Assembly: GCA_910587515.1 (NCBI GenBank)
Contig: CAJULW010000012.1
Span: 1-53,926, forward strand
Length of the DNA: 53,926 nucleotides
Origin: an uncultured Duncaniella sp.
Lineage (GTDB): Bacteria; Bacteroidota; Bacteroidia; Bacteroidales; Muribaculaceae
Reading direction: 5' to 3'
The position numbers and the translations under genes were made by a program. The notes beneath the pieces are model-generated. The model saw only the letters and a list, made by a program, of their open reading frames with translations. It was not told where the DNA came from and ran no database searches. Positions 17,737-25,783 of the stretch are shown piece after piece. The first letter of the stretch is position 1. Each line of letters starts with the position of its first letter.

Positions 17737-18612
17737 ATGAAAGTGGATAATAGGAAGAGACCAACCGCAATTTTGCGGATGCATTGTCCGGATCAGCCGG
17801 GGATCATAGCTGTTATAACAGAATTCATCACTACGAACCGTGGAAATATAATTTACCTTGACCAATATGTGGACCGTATAAACAGGATATTCTATATGCG
17901 GGTGGAATGGGAACTTGAGGACTTCATGATTCCGACCGAAAAGATCAATGAATATTTCAACACGCTTTATGCCACTCGTTACGATCTGACATACAGGATA
18001 AGTTTTTCAAGCCGTCGTCAGCGTATGGCTATATTTGTAAGTAAAATGTCGCATTGCCTGTATGATATGTTGGCCAGACATATGGCAGGAGAATGGGACG
18101 TGGATATTCCGGTGATAATAAGCAACCATCCCGATCTGGCGATTGCCGGTGAGCAATTCAATATTCCATTTGAGCATATCCCTCTGACGAGAGACAACAA
18201 AGAGGAGATGGAAAAACGAGAAATCGATATCCTTGACAGCTATGATATCGATTTCATAGTGCTTGCCAGATATATGCAGGTTCTTTCAGAAGAGTTTATA
18301 AACCGCTACCCGAACCGTATAATCAATATCCATCATTCTTTTCTTCCTGCATTTGTTGGTGCGAAGCCTTATCACCAGGCGTATGAGCGTGGTGTTAAGT
18401 TGATTGGGGCTACAAGTCATTATGTGACTACGGATCTTGACGCCGGCCCTATCATAGAACAAGATGTGGTGAGGATAACCCATAAGGATACGATCGATGA
18501 ACTCGTCAAAAAAGGGCGTGACCTGGAGAAGATTGTCCTTTCACGTGCAGTAGAGAAACATATCCAGCGTAAGATACTTATGTATAATAACAAAACCGTA
18601 GTGTTCAGTTGA
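17737..18612 (+). CDS. purU: Formyltetrahydrofolate deformylase PurU
   Basis: PurU, 291 aa, hydrolyses 10-formyl-THF to THF and formate, balancing one-carbon units. The N-terminal ACT domain begins LRMHCPDQPGIIAVIT. The formyltransferase-like catalytic core carries N197 and H199 (INIHHSFLP) and D235 (DLDAGPI). Length is normal. It is monocistronic as far as can be seen: a terminator lies upstream and a new promoter-like motif lies downstream. Confidence 0.95.
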   Translation: MKVDNRKRPTAILRMHCPDQPGIIAVITEFITTNRGNIIYLDQYVDRINRIFYMRVEWELEDFMIPTEKINEYFNTLYATRYDLTYRISFSSRRQRMAIFVSKMSHCLYDMLARHMAGEWDVDIPVIISNHPDLAIAGEQFNIPFEHIPLTRDNKEEMEKREIDILDSYDIDFIVLARYMQVLSEEFINRYPNRIINIHHSFLPAFVGAKPYHQAYERGVKLIGATSHYVTTDLDAGPIIEQDVVRITHKDTIDELVKKGRDLEKIVLSRAVEKHIQRKILMYNNKTVVFS

Positions 18613-18702
18613 TGATAAATATGGAGGTTTCCCTTTTGGAGATTATAAATTTTTATCCGATTTTTACATATAGTTATATTAGGAAAACAAGAAAATTATA
18701 TC

Positions 18703-18710
18703 TACTTTTG
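18703..18710 (+). promoter_or_regulatory. -7 element for the pseudouridine synthase, with a long leader
   Basis: TACTTTTG matches TAnnTTTG, but no clear TTTG -33 element was found. A start about 7 nt downstream would leave a leader of roughly 180 nt, very A-rich, before the ATG at 18899. The whole stretch 18613-18898 contains no gene that I can support. Confidence 0.5.
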
Positions 18711-18898
18711 CAGAAGCGTTCCATCGATCTTAAATGGTTGACACACCACAAAAAACGATAGGAAATTACAATATCATTTCAGAATAAAAGATAAACAGAA
18801 ACGTTAAAAGAAAAACAAGAAACCAACCGTAAGCAAGCCGCGAGGTCTGCATTAGAAAGAAAAACATCTCAAACTATCAAACAAAAGGAACTCACGAA

Positions 18899-20437
18899 AT
18901 GGACAGCAACGAAAAGAAAAGCAAACGCCCTCGTATCGGTGTGCGCCCCGTCAGCTCGGACGGAGTCGAAAACCGTAGCGAGAACAATGATTTCAAGCAG
19001 GAAGGAACTCTGAATCACGATTCTCAGGAGCGTCATCAAAGCTCATATAACTCATACGGAGCAAACCGACAGTATCAGCCGCGGCCATATAACAACAATC
19101 GTCAAGGCGGATATAACAACCGTTACAACAATCAAGGCGGATATAACCGTTATAACAATCGCTATAACAACAACTATCAGTCACGCCAGCAGCCTGACCA
19201 TCAATTGGAGGGAGAGATCAATAGCCGTGCGGAAGGATTGACTGAATCGGGAATGGATGGCGATAATGCCGGATATCAACCGCGTCAAGGCGGATACAAC
19301 CGTTACAACAATGGCCAAGGCGGATATAATCGTTACAATAATAACCGTCCTCAAGGAGGCTATAATAACAATCGCCCACAAGGTGGATATTCCAATCGCC
19401 CCCAAGGAGGCTATAACAACCGTCAGCAGGGATCATATGGCCAAAATCGTCAAGGCGGTTATAATAATTATCAGCAGGGTGGCTATAACAATAACCGTCC
19501 ACAGGGTGGTTATAACAACAATCGCCCCCAAGGTGGATATGGCAACCGTCCCCAAGGAGGCTATAACAACCGTCCGCAGGGCGGCTATAATAATCGTCCA
19601 GGTGGCTTTAACAGGCCTGGAGGCGCACATCAGAACCAATTCGGGATGCCCCAAGGAGGTCGTAGTTTTACACCCCGTCCACGACGTGTGGAATATGAGA
19701 TTCAGTTGCCTGATCCGGATGAGCAGATTCGTCTTAACAAATTCATGGCCAATGCAGGTCTGTGCTCACGTCGTGAAGCAGACGAATATATACAGCAGGG
19801 CCTCATAAAGGTAAACGGCACTGTTGTTACCGAACTTGGCACAAAAATTTCGCATAATGATGTCGTCGAATACAAGGATAAGGTTGTCACGCTTGAAAGA
19901 AAGTGCTACATACTCCTGAATAAACCGAAAGATTGCGTTACGACAAGTGACGACCCGAATGGAAGGCTTACGGTGATGGATCTTGTGAAAGGAGCATGTG
20001 AGGAACGTATATATCCAGTCGGCCGCCTTGACCGTAACACGACAGGAGTCCTTCTTCTTACAAACGACGGGGATCTCGCTTCGAAACTTACACACCCCAA
20101 GTTTGTCAAGAAAAAAATCTATCATGTTTGGACTGATAAGGATATAGCGGAAGAGGATATGCAACGCATAGCTGACGGTATTGAACTGGAGGATGGTCCT
20201 ATCCATGCCGACGCGATATCGTATGCCACAGATACGGATCGCAATCAGGCGGGTATCGAAATTCACTCCGGACGTAACCGTATCGTCCGCAGGATTTTTG
20301 AGAGCCTTGGCTATCATGTGACTAAACTTGATCGCGTGTTTTTTGCCGGTCTTACCAAAAAGAATCTTCCACGCGGACGTTGGCGTTATCTTACGCAGGA
20401 AGAAGTGAATTTCTTGAAGATGGGTTCTTTCGAATAA
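18899..20437 (+). CDS. Pseudouridine synthase (RsuA/RluB family) with Asn/Gly/Gln-rich N-terminal tail
   Basis: A 512-aa protein. Residues about 275-512 form a standard rRNA pseudouridine synthase: an S4 RNA-binding domain (RLNKFMANAGLCSRREADEY) and a catalytic domain with the active-site Asp378 in GRLDRNTTGVLL. This is the RsuA/RluB/E/F branch; the target uridine cannot be decided. The first ~270 residues are low-complexity: a charged start, then from about residue 67 many imperfect copies of QGGYNNR/RPQGGYNN. This tail is disordered and resembles RNA-binding, prion-like domains. Such tails are familiar in Bacteroidetes homologues, but the copy number here is striking. Confidence 0.9.
   Translation: MDSNEKKSKRPRIGVRPVSSDGVENRSENNDFKQEGTLNHDSQERHQSSYNSYGANRQYQPRPYNNNRQGGYNNRYNNQGGYNRYNNRYNNNYQSRQQPDHQLEGEINSRAEGLTESGMDGDNAGYQPRQGGYNRYNNGQGGYNRYNNNRPQGGYNNNRPQGGYSNRPQGGYNNRQQGSYGQNRQGGYNNYQQGGYNNNRPQGGYNNNRPQGGYGNRPQGGYNNRPQGGYNNRPGGFNRPGGAHQNQFGMPQGGRSFTPRPRRVEYEIQLPDPDEQIRLNKFMANAGLCSRREADEYIQQGLIKVNGTVVTELGTKISHNDVVEYKDKVVTLERKCYILLNKPKDCVTTSDDPNGRLTVMDLVKGACEERIYPVGRLDRNTTGVLLLTNDGDLASKLTHPKFVKKKIYHVWTDKDIAEEDMQRIADGIELEDGPIHADAISYATDTDRNQAGIEIHSGRNRIVRRIFESLGYHVTKLDRVFFAGLTKKNLPRGRWRYLTQEEVNFLKMGSFE
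19096..19640 (+). repeat. Coding tandem repeats, QGGYNNR type
   Basis: About 25 imperfect repeats of 15-24 nt, variants of CAAGGCGGATATAACAACCG, encoding Gln-Gly-Gly-Tyr-Asn-Asn-Arg(-Pro) units. They are in frame with the pseudouridine synthase. Imperfect units differ mainly at third codon positions, which argues for selection on the protein. Confidence 0.9.
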
Positions 20438-20481
20438 TGGTTGAAGGGACTATATAAATTCAAAATATTATCTAAATTGCA

Positions 20482-21873
20482 ATGAAAAGAACTAAAGTAG
20501 TCGACCTGCTCAAAGACGCGTCCTTGGTCGGATCGGAAGTCGAGGCTAAAGGTTGGGTCCGTACCCGCCGTGGCAATAAGCATGTGCAGTTTGTTCAACT
20601 TAATGACGGTTCGACAATCAAAAATATACAGATCGTGTTTGACATGGCGCAGTTCTCGGAAGATGACCTTAAACCCGTCACCACCGGCTCAAGTATTTGC
20701 GTCAAAGGTATGCTTGTTGAGTCGCAAGGTAAAGGACAGACATGTGAGGTGCAGGCTCGGGAGTTGGTTGTCTATGGTACAGCGGATGTCGAGAGTTATC
20801 CATTACAGAAAAAAGGACATACTCTTGAGTTTTTACGTGAAATAGCGCATCTCCGCCCACGGACAAATACATTCGGAGCCATTCTGAGGGTTCGCAGCAC
20901 ACTTGCTTTTGCGATACATAAATTTTTCAATGAACGCGGATTTCAGTATCTGCATACGCCTTTGATTACAGCGAGCGATTGTGAGGGTGCGGGAGCTATG
21001 TTCCAAGTGACCACACTTGATCTCAACGATCTTCCTAAGAACGAAGAAGGAAAGACGGATTATACCCGTGACTTTTTTGGTAAGCCGACTGCGCTTACCG
21101 TTTCCGGTCAGCTTGAAGGAGAGTTGGGAGCTACCGCTCTTGGACAGATATACACTTTCGGTCCCACATTCCGCGCGGAAAATTCAAATACGCCTCGTCA
21201 TCTGTCCGAGTTCTGGATGATAGAGCCGGAAATGGCTTTCTATGACATTACAGACAATATGGATCTTGCCGAGGAATTCGTTAAGTATTGTATCAATTAC
21301 GCTCTTGAACATTCGTTGGATGATATTACATTCCTTCAGGAGATGTATGACAAGGATCTTATCGAACGTCTTAGATTCGTTGTCGATAACGACTTTGTAC
21401 GCTTGAGCTATGGCGAGGGGGTCAAAATACTTGAAGAGTCAGGAAAGAAATTTGAATTTCCGGTTCATTGGGGCACCGATCTCCAAAGCGAACATGAACG
21501 CTATCTCGTAGAAGAACATTTTAAGAAACCTGTGATCTTGACAGATTATCCTAAGGAAATCAAGGCTTTCTATATGAAGCAAAACGAAGATGGCAAGACT
21601 GTGCGTGCGATGGATGTGCTTTTCCCGCATATCGGTGAGATCATTGGTGGCTCGGAACGAGAGGAAAATTACGACAAACTTCTTTCGCGAATCGAGGAGC
21701 TTGATATACCTATGAAAGATATGTGGTGGTATCTTGACACTCGCAGATTTGGCACTGTGCCGCATTCCGGCTTCGGTCTCGGTTTTGAACGACTTGTGCT
21801 TTTCGTTACAGGAATGACAAATATCCGTGATGTGATTCCTTTCCCGCGTACACCGGGAAAGGCGGAATTCTAA
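20482..21873 (+). CDS. asnS: Asparagine-tRNA ligase
   Basis: AsnRS, 463 aa, class IIb aminoacyl-tRNA synthetase. The N-terminal OB-fold tRNA anticodon-binding domain starts around GWVRTRRGNKHVQF. Class II motif 2 is FGPTFRAENSNTPRHLSEFW, and motif 3 is GFGLGFERLVLF near the C-terminus. FRAENSNTxRH favours AsnRS over AspRS. Length is normal. It starts 44 nt after the pseudouridine synthase and is closed by its own terminator. Confidence 0.97.
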   Translation: MKRTKVVDLLKDASLVGSEVEAKGWVRTRRGNKHVQFVQLNDGSTIKNIQIVFDMAQFSEDDLKPVTTGSSICVKGMLVESQGKGQTCEVQARELVVYGTADVESYPLQKKGHTLEFLREIAHLRPRTNTFGAILRVRSTLAFAIHKFFNERGFQYLHTPLITASDCEGAGAMFQVTTLDLNDLPKNEEGKTDYTRDFFGKPTALTVSGQLEGELGATALGQIYTFGPTFRAENSNTPRHLSEFWMIEPEMAFYDITDNMDLAEEFVKYCINYALEHSLDDITFLQEMYDKDLIERLRFVVDNDFVRLSYGEGVKILEESGKKFEFPVHWGTDLQSEHERYLVEEHFKKPVILTDYPKEIKAFYMKQNEDGKTVRAMDVLFPHIGEIIGGSEREENYDKLLSRIEELDIPMKDMWWYLDTRRFGTVPHSGFGLGFERLVLFVTGMTNIRDVIPFPRTPGKAEF

Positions 21874-21890
21874 GGCATACTTCATAAATA

Positions 21891-21931
21891 ATACACCGGA
21901 AAATCAAATGGCGTTTTCCGGTGTATTTTTA
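21891..21931 (+). terminator. Terminator after asnS
   Basis: ATACACCGGAAAA pairs with TTTTCCGGTGTAT over 13 bp around a 10-nt loop, followed by TTTTA. Confidence 0.9.
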
Positions 21932-22077
21932 TATCATAAAATTAAGTTTTTTTAGGAATGTGACTCTTTGCAGAGGCTTTCATCCCCTTTTGGGATACAT
22001 TCGTTTTGATTGTCGATTTTAATAAGGGGAATAAATGTAATAGTGACGTTAAGTTGGCACATACCTATTTATATCGT

Positions 22078-22109
22078 TTTGTAATTCTTGTTGCAAGTGG
22101 TTAAATTTG
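22078..22109 (+). promoter_or_regulatory. Promoter of the pectinase gene
   Basis: The -33 element TTTG (22078-22081), a 20-nt spacer, and the -7 element TAAATTTG (22102-22109) fit the Bacteroidetes consensus exactly. It lies about 39 nt upstream of the ATG at 22148. The rest of 21932-22077 shows no gene or other clear signal. Confidence 0.8.
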
Positions 22110-22147
22110 TAATATAAAATCAACCTTAGAAATATTAAATTATAGCC

Positions 22148-24253
22148 ATGATTAAACGGACAATTTTTTTTATATGTCTTTTATGTTCACTTTTAAATGT
22201 CACAGGGCAGCCACATAAAAAAAACAATATCTTACGCCAGACAGACCCTGAATTTTTCAAAAGCGATGAGGCCAGACGAGTAGGAGATCAACTACTCCTT
22301 TTTCAGCGAGTCACAGGTGGGTGGCCTAAGAATGTCGATATGGTCAGTCCTCTTGACGAAAATGGAATTGCACGTGTGCGTGCGGAGTATACCCGTCGTG
22401 ATGATTCGACTACCGACAATAATGCGACCTCCATGCAGATGCTATATCTTGCCCGTCTGTATAATGCCACCAGTGACGGTAAATATCGTGACTCATTCCG
22501 TAAAGGCGTCGAATATTTACTGTCCGGTCAATATGAAAATGGAGGTTGGCCTCAATTTTGGCCGCAGATGCGGGGCTATCAGATACATATAACATATAAT
22601 GATAACGCCATGGTCAATACTCTTACGTTGTTTGACAAAATAATAAAGGCCGAATATCCCTTTGATGGTGATTTGACGGACAAGTTGATACGTAAGAAAT
22701 TAAAAAAATCATTTGACAAGGGCATAGATTGTATAATAGCGACTCAGATCATTGTTGACGGAAAACCTACGGTATGGTGTCAACAGCATGACCGCGAAAC
22801 TTTTGCTCCCGCCCATGCCCGGGCATATGAATTACCGTCGTTCTGTTCCAGCGAAAGTGCATCAATTGTCTCACTATTGATGTCTCTTCCTAATCCTGAT
22901 GAAAAAATTAAACGATCAGTCCATGGTGCCATGCGGTGGTTTGACAGATATAAACTTACAGGTCTGAGGTTAAAACGTACCGGCTATAATGGACAACCGG
23001 GGTCTGCTGACACTCGTTTGGTTGAAGAAGCCGGTGCGGGGCCTATTTGGGCACGGTTCTATGACTTGGAGTATTGTGAGCCTTATGTTTGTGATAGAGA
23101 TGGAGTCCCACGTCGTCACCTTGAGCAGATCGGATACGAACGTCGTAACGGTTACAGTTGGTTTAATAATAATGCGGCGGCCCTCTATCCGCTTTATGAT
23201 AAGTGGGCTTCTGAAAATGATCCTGAAAATAAAGTGGAAATAAGTCTTGAGACCAAAGGAGCCAACGAGAATGGAACCATAGAAATGTTTCGAAAGCCGC
23301 TTGTGGACCTAAAGAGTTTTGATATGACGGTAAACCCTGGAGAGTCTATTCAGGATGCGATATCCAAGGCTCCGGCCAATCCGGAAAAGCCGTTTAAAAT
23401 TTTGATACGTAACGGTGTCTATAATCAGAAGGTGATAATTGATCGTCCCAATATCGTTCTGGTCGGTGAGAACAGAGACAGCACCGTCATCGTTTTAGCC
23501 GAACGTTCCGGAATGGAGAAAATAAAGCAATATAACGGTAAACCGGTAGGAAACGGTGTAATCGTGATTCAGGAAGGAGCTGACGATTGTGTGATAAGCG
23601 GCATGACCGTATATAATAATTATGGAACCACCGTAGAGAACACGACGACTCACCAGATGGCTATATTCGGCCGTGCGACCCGCACGATAGTTATCAACAG
23701 TAATGTATGGGCGGACGGGAACGATGCGCTGTCATTATGGGCGCGTAATGCAGGAGGCATGTATTATCATGCTGATTTATATGTACGTTGTCCGGGGGTA
23801 GATTTTCTTTGCCCTCGCGGATGGTGTTATGCCACTCGCTGCAAATTTTATGGAGACGGCCGGGCTCTTATATGGCACGACGGACGCGGAGACCGTTCAA
23901 AGAAGCTTGTAATAACCGAGTCTGAATTTGACTCCAAGCGTCCCGCACCTTTAGGTCGTTACCACCATGACGCAAAGTTCTTTCTTCTTAACTGTAAATT
24001 TTCAGAACGGATAATTGATTCGAATATAGGCTATGCCTATACAGACAAGGTTCTGGATCCGTGTCCGTGGGGACAGAGGGTGTATTTCCACAATTGTTCG
24101 CGAGAGGGAGGGCATTCCGGCTGGATCGCTGACAACTTTAAAGCCTCGGAAGAAGCTCCTGAATTTTATGGTGTCACAGCTAAATGGACCTTCGATGATA
24201 AATGGGATCCGGAAAAACGGATACATGATCTTTGGGATGTGCTTGCCTACTGA
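22148..24253 (+). CDS. Secreted pectate lyase (PL10) - pectinesterase (CE8) fusion
   Basis: A 701-aa exported enzyme with a signal peptide at about 1-20. Residues about 28-360 resemble PL10 pectate lyases (TGGWPKNVDM, GGWPQFWP, TYNDNAM, DNNATSMQMLYLARLY). Residues about 395-695 are a right-handed beta-helix of the CE8 pectin methylesterase type, starting SIQDAISKAP. CE8 active-site candidates are D526 (GNDAL; the usual Gln is Asn), D552 (GVDFLCP) and R604 (LGRYHH). Together the domains would demethylate and then cut homogalacturonan. It is unlinked to SusCD-type genes in this window and has its own promoter. Confidence 0.88.
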   Translation: MIKRTIFFICLLCSLLNVTGQPHKKNNILRQTDPEFFKSDEARRVGDQLLLFQRVTGGWPKNVDMVSPLDENGIARVRAEYTRRDDSTTDNNATSMQMLYLARLYNATSDGKYRDSFRKGVEYLLSGQYENGGWPQFWPQMRGYQIHITYNDNAMVNTLTLFDKIIKAEYPFDGDLTDKLIRKKLKKSFDKGIDCIIATQIIVDGKPTVWCQQHDRETFAPAHARAYELPSFCSSESASIVSLLMSLPNPDEKIKRSVHGAMRWFDRYKLTGLRLKRTGYNGQPGSADTRLVEEAGAGPIWARFYDLEYCEPYVCDRDGVPRRHLEQIGYERRNGYSWFNNNAAALYPLYDKWASENDPENKVEISLETKGANENGTIEMFRKPLVDLKSFDMTVNPGESIQDAISKAPANPEKPFKILIRNGVYNQKVIIDRPNIVLVGENRDSTVIVLAERSGMEKIKQYNGKPVGNGVIVIQEGADDCVISGMTVYNNYGTTVENTTTHQMAIFGRATRTIVINSNVWADGNDALSLWARNAGGMYYHADLYVRCPGVDFLCPRGWCYATRCKFYGDGRALIWHDGRGDRSKKLVITESEFDSKRPAPLGRYHHDAKFFLLNCKFSERIIDSNIGYAYTDKVLDPCPWGQRVYFHNCSREGGHSGWIADNFKASEEAPEFYGVTAKWTFDDKWDPEKRIHDLWDVLAY

Positions 24254-24337
24254 ACGCATATGATTTAGATTGCTAATTAAGGGAGATTTTCGTAAAAATT
24301 ACTGTAGAATAATAATATTTGAAATGATGTTAGTTTA

Positions 24338-24375
24338 AGCCCCGCTGTCTATGTGAATAGACAGCGGGGCTGTGT
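24338..24375. terminator. Hairpin terminator between convergent genes
   Basis: AGCCCCGCTGTCTAT pairs perfectly with ATAGACAGCGGGGCT over 15 bp around GTGA. GTGTTTT follows on the plus strand. It lies between the pectinase and the efflux channel gene, which converge, so it probably works in both directions. Confidence 0.85.
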
Positions 24376-24406
24376 TTTAAATTCGATCGTATTTATTATG
24401 ACAGAT

Positions 24407-25783
24407 TTATCGACCGCCTCCGAGCGCGTGATAAAGAGTGATTATACTGTTTATTTCATCGTATAGATCTTCTGCGCCTGACAATTCGGCCGATAAAAGA
24501 TTCTGCTGCGCGGTAAGGACTTCAAGGTAGTTTGCTTTGCCGTGTTTCATAAGCATTTTTGTTTTGTCAACAGCGCTGACAAGTGTGGCTATACGTTTTG
24601 AGTCGACTTCAATGCTCTTTTTCGCTTTCTGCCATGAAATCAGGGCATTGTTGACTTCCATGCCGGCATCAAGGAGGGATTGACGGAATTGCAACAATGC
24701 TTCTTCCTGTTTTGATTTGGCTATTTTCAGATTGGCATGGTTGATTCCTTTGTTAAATATTGGTTGGACAAGACTCCCGATGGCTGACAGAAGCCAGCTG
24801 CCAGGGTTGGCGATCGCACCTCCTCCGCTGTTAGTCCATCCGGCGGATCCGCCTAATGTCACAGACGGATAGAATGCCGAGCGAGCTACGTTTGTCGCAT
24901 AATATGCTTCTGCCAACACCATTTCGGCTTGCCTGACGTCAGGTCGGTTGTTGAGCAATTCAAGTGGAAGCCCGATAGACATTTCTTCAGGGAATTTTAC
25001 AGCGGAAATTGTTGAACGTACAATTTCTTTTGGCGTTACTCCGAGCAGGCTGCATAGAGCGAGGGTCTGTTGGTCGGTTCGTCGCTCAAGGTTGACTATA
25101 CTGGCTTCTACGTTCATCCGGTTGGCCTTTGCCTGAAGTACTGCAGCTTCGTTGGATCGTCCGGCCCGTTTCAGGATGCTTAATGTCCGGATATTTTCGT
25201 CCCAGTTGTCAAGTGTCCGCCGGCTGATCGCAAGCTGCCTGTCGAGCATCAGTAGCGAATAATAACTTTCCGCCACACTTGCGATCAAACCTGAAGTCAC
25301 AGCTTGGGAATAGGCTTTTTGATATTCGAGTGCTGACAACTTGCCACGCATTTGATTTAGGTTCTTGCCGAATATGTCGATCTCCCATGAGGCGGATGGC
25401 CCGATTGAATATGTTTTGGTTGGTTTTGCTCCGTCGTATGACGACAGCCGGCCTTCGGCTCCGATTGATATAGACGGGAGAAAGGCAAGCCTGGATGACA
25501 ATAATGTGGCCTCCGCTGCTTCTATTCTTAGTTTGGCTATTTTCAGGTCTGTGTTGTTTTCAAGCGCGGTTTCGATGAGGCTCTGTAGATTGGGATCTGT
25601 AAAAATATCGCGCCATGACAGTTTAGAGATAGAAGTCGGACCGCATAGAGAAATCTCGGAGGGTATATCGATATATAAACTGTCGACAATTTCAGGATTT
25701 GTTCGCTCATATGTTTTGTATGTGCCACATGAGCTTATCAATGCGATGGTTCCGAGAGAGATTATAGTGATGGCCGGTTTCAT
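24407..25783 (-). CDS. RND efflux outer-membrane lipoprotein, TolC/OprM family
   Basis: A 458-aa outer-membrane channel of the OprM/NodT group. It has a lipoprotein signal ending SSCG and the two long helical-hairpin repeats typical of TolC channels (for example LIETALENNTDLKIAKLRIEAA and GKANYLEVLTAQQNLLSAEL). It is the third gene of the efflux operon and overlaps the pump gene by 4 nt. It forms the exit duct for the pump and adaptor encoded upstream. The substrate is unknown. Confidence 0.93.
   Translation of the reverse strand: MKPAITIISLGTIALISSCGTYKTYERTNPEIVDSLYIDIPSEISLCGPTSISKLSWRDIFTDPNLQSLIETALENNTDLKIAKLRIEAAEATLLSSRLAFLPSISIGAEGRLSSYDGAKPTKTYSIGPSASWEIDIFGKNLNQMRGKLSALEYQKAYSQAVTSGLIASVAESYYSLLMLDRQLAISRRTLDNWDENIRTLSILKRAGRSNEAAVLQAKANRMNVEASIVNLERRTDQQTLALCSLLGVTPKEIVRSTISAVKFPEEMSIGLPLELLNNRPDVRQAEMVLAEAYYATNVARSAFYPSVTLGGSAGWTNSGGGAIANPGSWLLSAIGSLVQPIFNKGINHANLKIAKSKQEEALLQFRQSLLDAGMEVNNALISWQKAKKSIEVDSKRIATLVSAVDKTKMLMKHGKANYLEVLTAQQNLLSAELSGAEDLYDEINSIITLYHALGGGR

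Noticed and set aside
19096..19640. CRISPR-like array
   Set aside because: Units are short, imperfect, in frame and without unique spacers; they encode protein repeats.
19181..19654. Several frames in and opposite the repeat region
   Set aside because: They are by-products of the biased repeat DNA of the pseudouridine synthase gene.
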